NCBI GenBank assembly: GCA_963920765.1
Contig: OY987249.1
Coordinates: forward strand, 15,686,817 to 15,750,816
Length of the DNA stretch: 64,000 nucleotides
Origin: Ulota crispa
Taxonomy: Eukaryota > Streptophyta > Bryopsida > Orthotrichales > Orthotrichaceae
Direction of reading: 5' to 3'
Shown: piece by piece, positions 58,225 through 64,000 of the stretch
Numbering within the stretch: the first letter of the stretch is position 1
Layout: the number at the start of each line of letters is the position of its first letter
Made by a program: the position numbers and the translations under genes
Notes under the pieces: model-generated
What the model was told of the DNA's origin: nothing
Database searches by the model: none
What the model saw: only the letters and a program-made list of their open reading frames with translations

Positions 58225-60375
58225 ATGGGCAACAACGGCTCCTCCTCCTCGTCATTCGGTAAGAACGACTCGCGTCGGCTTTCCGGTGGTTACGACTCGA
58301 GTTCGTCATCTCGGTTGCCGGAGCAGTTGTCTCGACACGGCAGCTCGTATTACGACGAGCAAGGACCGTTGTCGCCGTCGCCGTCCGCTTACGCACGTCC
58401 CATCAATCCGCCCGTACAGCCGAAGAAGACGTTTCAGCGCCGACAGTCGCGGAAATACTCTGTTATTAACGACAATTACAGCTCTGTGGAGCAGGTGCAA
58501 CAGGCCCTGGGCGACTCGGGGTTGGAGTCTTCGAACCTCATCGTGGGCATCGATTTTACTAAGAGCAACGAGTGGACGGGGAAGCACTCGTTCGGGGGAC
58601 GCAGCTTGCATGCTATTGGGAACGAGTTTAACCCTTATGAGAAGGCGCTGGCTATTGTCGGCAAGACGTTGTCGAAATTCGATGAAGATAACCTTATTCC
58701 CTGCTTTGGATTTGGTGACTCCACCACGCATGACACGAAAGTCTTCAGCTTCAATTCGGATCACCGCCCTTGCGAGGGCTTTGAGGAGGCGCTCACTCGG
58801 TATCGCACTATTGTGCCGCACCTCCGGCTCGCTGGACCGACGTCGTTCGCTCCCATCATCAACGCCGCTGTTGATATCGTCGAGGAGAGCGGCGGCCAGT
58901 ACCACGTGCTTATCATCATCGCAGGTAGGTTTAGGGTTTCAACTGTCCCTCGCGCAGTGCCACTCTTCATTCCTGGTGTAGATTTCGTGCCTTGTTACTC
59001 AAACCTTGTGCCTGCTCGCGTAAAAAATTGACATCTTTAGTTCTGCTTGCACCGTTCTGATCCGCTACTCCAACAGTGCGGGTTTCTGCCAAGTCTTCCT
59101 TATCTTGCTCAAACTCAATGACCTCGAGGGATCTGATGAGGAAGAAAGCAAATATCGTGATATTGACTGTTGGAATAGAAACTGGGAAGAGGAGGCTGGC
59201 TATGGCTCGTAACCCTGGAGTGGCTGCATGTCCTCTTCTCCGTTGCCACGATCTTCACTGATCTGATGACGATGAAGAAAGCAGAGTGTTGAAATCAAAA
59301 ATGAGAAGAGTAGTGGTTGTGGCCGCTCCTCGTCCGAAATAGCTTCACTTGAGAAGATTATTAGACCACTTTCTCCTTGAAGTTCTGAAGCATTCGAGGC
59401 TGTCTTTGATTCGGCGAATTATCGAATGAACCATCCTTGTCTGTGCGATTCTATGAACACAGATTCCGTTGCTTTAGATCGCCAATTGCATCAACATAAG
59501 CTACATCCATAGGGACACAGATATTAACGTATGACGATGCCATGGAATGTGTGATCGCAGATGGACAGGTGACAAGGAGCGTGGACGTAGCAGACGGGCA
59601 GCAGAGTCACCAAGAGCAAGCGACAGTGGACGCCATCGTGAACGCCAGCTCATACCCGCTCTCCATCGTCCTGGTCGGCGTGGGCGATGGACCCTGGGAC
59701 ATGATGCGCGAGTTCGACGACAACCTGCCGCATCGCAGCTTCGACAACTTCCAGTTCGTCAATTTCACCTCCATCATGCAACGCAACCTGCCCCCGCTAC
59801 AACGAGAGGCCAGCTTCGCCCTCGCCGCACTCATGGAGATTCCGCACCAATACAGAGCAACCCTGGAGCTCGACATGCTCAGCAAACAGGTGGGGCGATC
59901 GCCTGGTGTCCGGCCCCTGCCTCCCCCTCCCAAGGTCCTGCAACGAGACGGGCATCAACAACAACCTCGCCAGGCGCCCGGCGGGTATGGATCCGGATCC
60001 GGATCCGGGTATACCAACAACACCGGGTATAACGGCGGGTATCAAAACTACGGCCGGCAGCCTTCTTCGTCGTCTCCTCCGGTGCCTAGTCGAGAGTCTC
60101 GAGACCAGTACCCCGCGCATTCTCAACCTAATTCTTACGAGAGTTACCAGTACCCTAGTTACACCAATTGGAGCGCCCCGCCGTCCGCTCCTCCGTCGAA
60201 TCCCTTCGGACAATCGTCGGAGGAGAATCACAACGTCGATTGCCCTGTTTGTCTCACCGACAAGAAGGACATGGCCTTCAATTGCGGTCATCAGACGTGT
60301 CGGCAGTGTGCGAGTAATCTGCAATGTTGTCCCATTTGCAGAGAAACTATCTCTACTCGTATCCGTCTCTATTAA
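58225..60375 (+). CDS. RGLG-type E3 ubiquitin ligase (copine/VWA plus RING), 2 exons
   Basis: RGLG proteins are myristoylated plant RING ligases that ubiquitylate signalling proteins in hormone and stress pathways. Exons 58225-58924 and 59561-60375 (intron GT-AG, phase 1) encode 504 aa. MGNNGSS gives a glycine at position 2 followed by Ser, consistent with N-myristoylation; the start was chosen for this and for the leader acceptor just before it. The copine-type VWA domain spans roughly 85-330. Its MIDAS is D110-x-T-x-S114 ([11 protein letters not shown]), and it includes [12 protein letters not shown] Pro/Gly/Ser/Tyr-rich linker (about 345-450) follows. The C3HC4 RING at C461-C493 (CPVC, NCGH, CRQC, CPIC) ends the protein at RIRLY. 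The exons are far richer in GC than the surroundings. Only one coding intron is seen. Confidence 0.92.
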
Positions 60376-61700
60376 CCAGCACTGTCTCTGTAGTTGTAAC
60401 CAGCCAGATTGATACACTAAGGAAGAAATTTGAAGCGGTCTGACTGTATGAGAGCGCGCCTTTACCAGCAGCATCCTGATGAAACCTCTGCCAATCAAGG
60501 TTAGAACAAGATCAGCTCAGAATCTTTGTGGTTTTTTTATTTCCTGTTTTAGGGAATGGATTTTCACAGGGAGCAGGATTTTGCTTCTGTAATGGAGTGA
60601 CTGTTTGTGGATCTTGTGAAGGATTGATTCGGATCTGGTAGAGAGTATGGTTTACGAAGGGATTAGGGTTAGGCTTTGTTTTTTACGTCGGGGCATTTTT
60701 TGTAATTATGTAGGTAGCTTCTATTGTAGGGAGACTCCCTGTGGAAGGTAATGGCTGCTGTGTTAGTGGAGTAGCTGTATGTCGGTAAGCCTAATTTTCC
60801 TCGACTGGTTTGTAAAGCTGAAAACCTTGGGGTTTATTAACCCCCGAAGTTCTAGGATTAGGGTTTCTGATTCGCTTGATATTTTGGTAGATCTGTAATC
60901 CATTTGTGAAATGCAAAGTATGTACAGTTTGTGGTATTGGTATTGGTATGGCGGTTCGAAGGCAGCGATTTTTGAGGTTTCCTTCTCTTTTTGCACGCGC
61001 TTTTGCGTCATGTCTTTAGTGATGAATTTTGACACTACCTTTTTCTTACCTTTTCACCTCTCCCTCCCCTCTCAAATTTTGGGGACTTTTCACCCTCCTT
61101 TTTCCTACCTTTTCCTCTTCCTCTTTCTGAATCTCAAATTTTGAGCGACAAATAGATACCCAATGCAAGACACCCAATGCTTTATAATAAAAAAGATTGA
61201 ACTTCTAATCTTAATAAAGAATTGTATTGTGTGATAAATAAACACTCGAGGCTCTATAATATAGAGATAGAAGATGTGCACTGTTTAGTAGAATATATGA
61301 TCATTGTGTGTTGAAATAAAAACAACTTTTGTTTTGTTTTGTTTGTGACTATCTTGAAGTTTTATGAAGTTATTTGTTCCTTTTTTATATTGTAGTTTGT
61401 ACTTATTCTGTTATAATGACTATGACTACTGGTGTAAAAATCCTAGCTCCATAAAGATAGCAATAGTAACAGCCTTAGTGGGTGTTGACCCGCTTATGTG
61501 GCGACATTAGTGGCTGAATTGATACATTACCACTTGTGACATGGGACATGAAAAACTTTTGGCTTCATGAATAAATATTTCTCATACAAAATAGTCATAT
61601 TTCTTTACATACAAGAATGCCTTGCATGTGCTTCAATGTATCTCTCCTTTCATATGACTTTTCACCCTACCTTTCCCTCTCCGTCCTCTTCTCAAATTTC
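60376..61700. other. RGLG 3' region and AT-rich spacer
   Basis: The first ~500 bp are likely 3' untranslated sequence. No other gene, array or paired termini were found. Confidence 0.45.
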
Positions 61701-61704
61701 CTCA

Positions 61705-62019
61705 AGGTGAGAGCACCCATAAGCGTTAGTGTCCTCATAACTATCACTTCTGAAATCTTGGAAAATCTGTGGAAGTGAATAGATGTAATGACAAGAATGT
61801 ACAACATGGAAACATGAATTCTTAAAAGTGGTTATGGGTGCAATGGTAGTTTGCTCTTTGAAAATTCACAACTTATTCTTAGAGTATCCAAATAATACAT
61901 TTGAAAGTGCAAACTCATATTTTTTTTTGTTCCTAATAGAATCCTATAATTTGCTAGTTGTTTATTGATAGTCGTCATGTTCAAAGCCCTTAATTTGATG
62001 TTTATGGGTGCTCCTACCT
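61705..62019. mobile_element. MITE family B (copy 3)
   Basis: AGGTGAGAGCACCCATAAGC and inverted AGGTAGGAGCACCCATAAAC bound 315 bp, followed by TA on the right and CA on the left (a mutated TA). The interior is collinear with copies 1 and 4. Confidence 0.78.
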
Positions 62020-62188
62020 TATGTGCCTTTTCCTCTCTTTCCCCCTTCCTTGAATTGAGAAACACCCAATGCTTGACACCCAATACTCTATGATAAATAA
62101 TTTCAAACTTATAAAAGTGAATTTATAAAAAAAATCAATGTCTTTTAACCTCCCTTTGGATGCATTTTCCTCTCCCTTCACCCCTCTA

Positions 62189-62502
62189 AGGTAGGAACAC
62201 CCATAAGCAATAGTATCTCCATAACTGTCACTTCTAAAATCTTGGAAAATGTGTAAAAGTAAATAGATGTAATTACAAGGATTTACAACATGTGAACGTG
62301 AAACCTTAGTGTTGGGTGTGGGTACAATGGCAGTTTGTTCTTTAAAAATTCACAACTTATTCTCACAATATCCAAATAATACATTTGAAAGTGCAAACTT
62401 AATATTTCTTTGTTGCTAACAAGATCCTATAATTTGCTAGATGTTTATTAATAGTCATCATGTTCAAAACCCTTAAACTAACGCTTATGGGTGTTCCTAC
62501 CT
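62189..62502. mobile_element. MITE family B (copy 4), TSD TA
   Basis: AGGTAGGAACACCCATAAGC and its inverse bound 314 bp, with TA on both sides (62187-62188, 62503-62504). It is the best-preserved copy. Its right TA forms part of the TTAA in which element 9 begins. Confidence 0.82.
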
Positions 62503-62505
62503 TAA

Positions 62506-63153
62506 CCCCTAAATGCCCAAGGCCTTTTTGAACTTCTTGGCATTTTCAAGAAAGTGAACAATCAACCAACCTTTTCATAAATCTCATAAAGTTTTTTAAA
62601 GTTGTAACCATACAAATTTAAACTTGACATGTTAGAGATTACATGGAAAAAGAAAACACAACAATATCACTTATAGTTTGAAAGATCATAATGTTTGAAC
62701 ATGAGGGTGTTAAAATTGCAAAAGTGACTTCAAGTTTTCTAATCCTCATTTCACATGTCAAATCTAAAAAGTTGGTCATCAAAAAAATATGAGGTTTAAA
62801 TTCATTGCATGTTTAACCTTAACCAATTTATAGCTTTCAAAATCTACTCTTGTATTTTTTTAAATGGATTTCTGATGCGGATTTTTCTCCAAGCTCTAGT
62901 GTATTTGACGCTCATTTTCAAGATCTTCCAACACTAGAAAACTCAAGATTGCAATGGACACCCCTGGCTGTACAAAATTTTGAATAGAAAAATTGTGAAC
63001 ATTCATTTTCAAAATTATATTTTTGATGTTGAAAATAGACTTTAAAACAAACTTGTGTTTAAAAAAAAATGCCAAAAATGGTGATTTGATAAGATTTAAT
63101 TTGTCTTCAAAGTTTTGCAAACACCCAAATTGGGTGCGTTAGGCATTTAGGGG
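62506..63153. mobile_element. TTAA-target element 9, short subtype
   Basis: The ends are CCCCTAAATGCCCAAGG and inverted CCCCTAAATGCCTAACG. TTAA lies at 62502-62505 and 63154-63157. It is 648 bp, shorter than the 0.92-kb copies, with a different interior shared with the fragment at 29980-30330. The right end plus TTAATAG is duplicated once more at 63158-63178. Confidence 0.75.
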
Positions 63154-63175
63154 TTAATAGACATTTAGGGGTTAA

Positions 63176-63500
63176 TAGAACTTGTGATGTTATTAGAAAA
63201 TCATAAGATTGGTTGACAACTAAATGAGGCTTTGTGATATAGATTATTAGTGAAAATGTTGTTACTACGTACTATGTGTGTACATATTTATACTTGTGGT
63301 TTATTTTGTTTATTGGAATGTGGGATCTGATATGATTGAAATCTAATATCACTCTTTCACAAGTGTTTACATTTGCCACAAACAAACTACTCTTAACCTT
63401 TTTTTTTAATTCTATTTAGGATCAATTGGTGGCAAAAGGTTTCAGATTTTTAATAGTAACAATGTATGAAGAAAATCTAATCTTTTTGCTTTGAATCACA
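63176..63500. other. short spacer, no recognised feature
   Basis: AT-rich DNA without paired termini or coding signal. Confidence 0.4.
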
Positions 63501-63507
63501 AATTTTA

Positions 63508-63972
63508 CTATTGAAAGGTTGGTGTCCTTGCAAGATAATCTGGCCAAGGACTTGGTGGAAGAGGTGTTATATAACAATCAGAGATAGAAGAGCACGTGCA
63601 TACCAAGTATCGTATATGAGGCAACCACCAACTAGTTTCTTTAAGTGTGATATATTCTTTATCTGTAACATCTTCAAAAGCTAAACATCTAGGTATCAAG
63701 ACGTTTTGAACTTTAGCCTTATGAGTTGCAAATTGCTTCCTATATTTTGGATCAAATCTAGGTCCGGTAAATTTGCGAGTACGAAGGTTCATGTGACAAT
63801 AATAATCAAGTACCGTACGATCCATCATAGAATCTGTAAGAATGGCTTTGAAAAGTGCTAATTTTTTAAGTTGTTCTTTTGCTTCTTTTTCATTATATCT
63901 TACAGGATCAGGCGGTACTTTTGCTAATCTCTTTCGTTTTTTTGGGGGTTGTAGTGCAGGATGTTTTGACAT
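63508..63972 (-). CDS. hypothetical protein, possibly a first exon
   Basis: I do not recognise this frame (154 codons if unspliced). It begins MSKHPAL, followed by PPKKRKR, a classical basic nuclear-localisation-like stretch. Next comes a charged helical segment (NEKEAKEQLKKLALFKAIL), then Arg/Lys-rich and aromatic sequence up to SWWLPHIRYL. A good GTATGC donor after HIRYL (near 63605) would splice out the Ser/Pro-rich tail, so the real first exon may be about 63606-63972. The next exon would lie to the left, where I found none. A fragment of a transposon-derived gene is as likely as a host gene. Confidence 0.35.
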   Translation of the reverse strand: MSKHPALQPPKKRKRLAKVPPDPVRYNEKEAKEQLKKLALFKAILTDSMMDRTVLDYYCHMNLRTRKFTGPRFDPKYRKQFATHKAKVQNVLIPRCLAFEDVTDKEYITLKETSWWLPHIRYLVCTCSSISDCYITPLPPSPWPDYLARTPTFQ

Positions 63973-64000
63973 TTTTTTTTTCGAATTATTTACTCTCAGT

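Noticed and set aside
58196..60498. Long out-of-frame and antisense frames over the RGLG exons
   Set aside because: They are shadows of a GC-rich coding sequence. The VWA and RING motifs are all in one frame.

Overview
This window is nuclear DNA from a land plant. The evidence is spliced genes of plant-type families (an RGLG copine/RING ligase with an N-terminal glycine, a plant tomosyn, a plant PAP2_C membrane protein, an ACD6-like ankyrin/membrane protein), short GT-AG introns, and plant transposon signatures (CACTA termini, Stowaway-type CTCCCTCC termini, Harbinger GAGCATCTCC termini). Intergenic DNA is very AT-rich, while the RGLG exons are clearly more GC-rich. I cannot fix the clade. 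A bryophyte, lycophyte or fern seems at least as likely as a seed plant.

Layout. 1-16.6 kb: no convincing gene. It holds layered small DNA transposons, a 7-kb-spaced inverted duplication (8.89-10.32 kb against 15.53-16.03 kb) and several 0.9-kb elements with TTAA target duplications. 16.7-23.1 kb: an ankyrin/transmembrane gene with in-frame stops, a frameshift and a 3.65-kb CACTA insertion, so probably a pseudogene. The CACTA element carries a minisatellite, a hairpin element and a 24-copy array of a GGGCAGCTGCCC palindrome. 23.1-31.9 kb: repeats only, including a 0.93-kb near-perfect hairpin. 32.0-42.3 kb (minus): a complete 24-exon tomosyn/LLGL-type gene, 1,189 codons, every phase checked. 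43.5-46.2 kb: more transposons. 46.8-49.5 kb (minus): a five-exon sphingomyelin-synthase-like protein of 443 aa. 51-57.4 kb: Harbinger-type and TTAA elements. 58.2-60.4 kb (plus): a two-exon RGLG-type E3 ligase of 504 aa. 61.7-63.2 kb: more elements. 63.5-64 kb: an unrecognised open frame at the edge.

The intact genes are housekeeping or regulatory and unrelated in function: SNARE control of secretion, membrane lipid head-group chemistry and ubiquitylation. They do not form a cluster.

The most notable system is a family of about nine non-autonomous elements, full-length copies being 913-923 bp. They have CCCCTAAAGG termini and exact TTAA target duplications, and one insertion is proven by an empty counterpart site in the same window. 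TTAA targeting is typical of piggyBac (also Sola3) and unlike the usual plant superfamilies. No transposase for it is present here.
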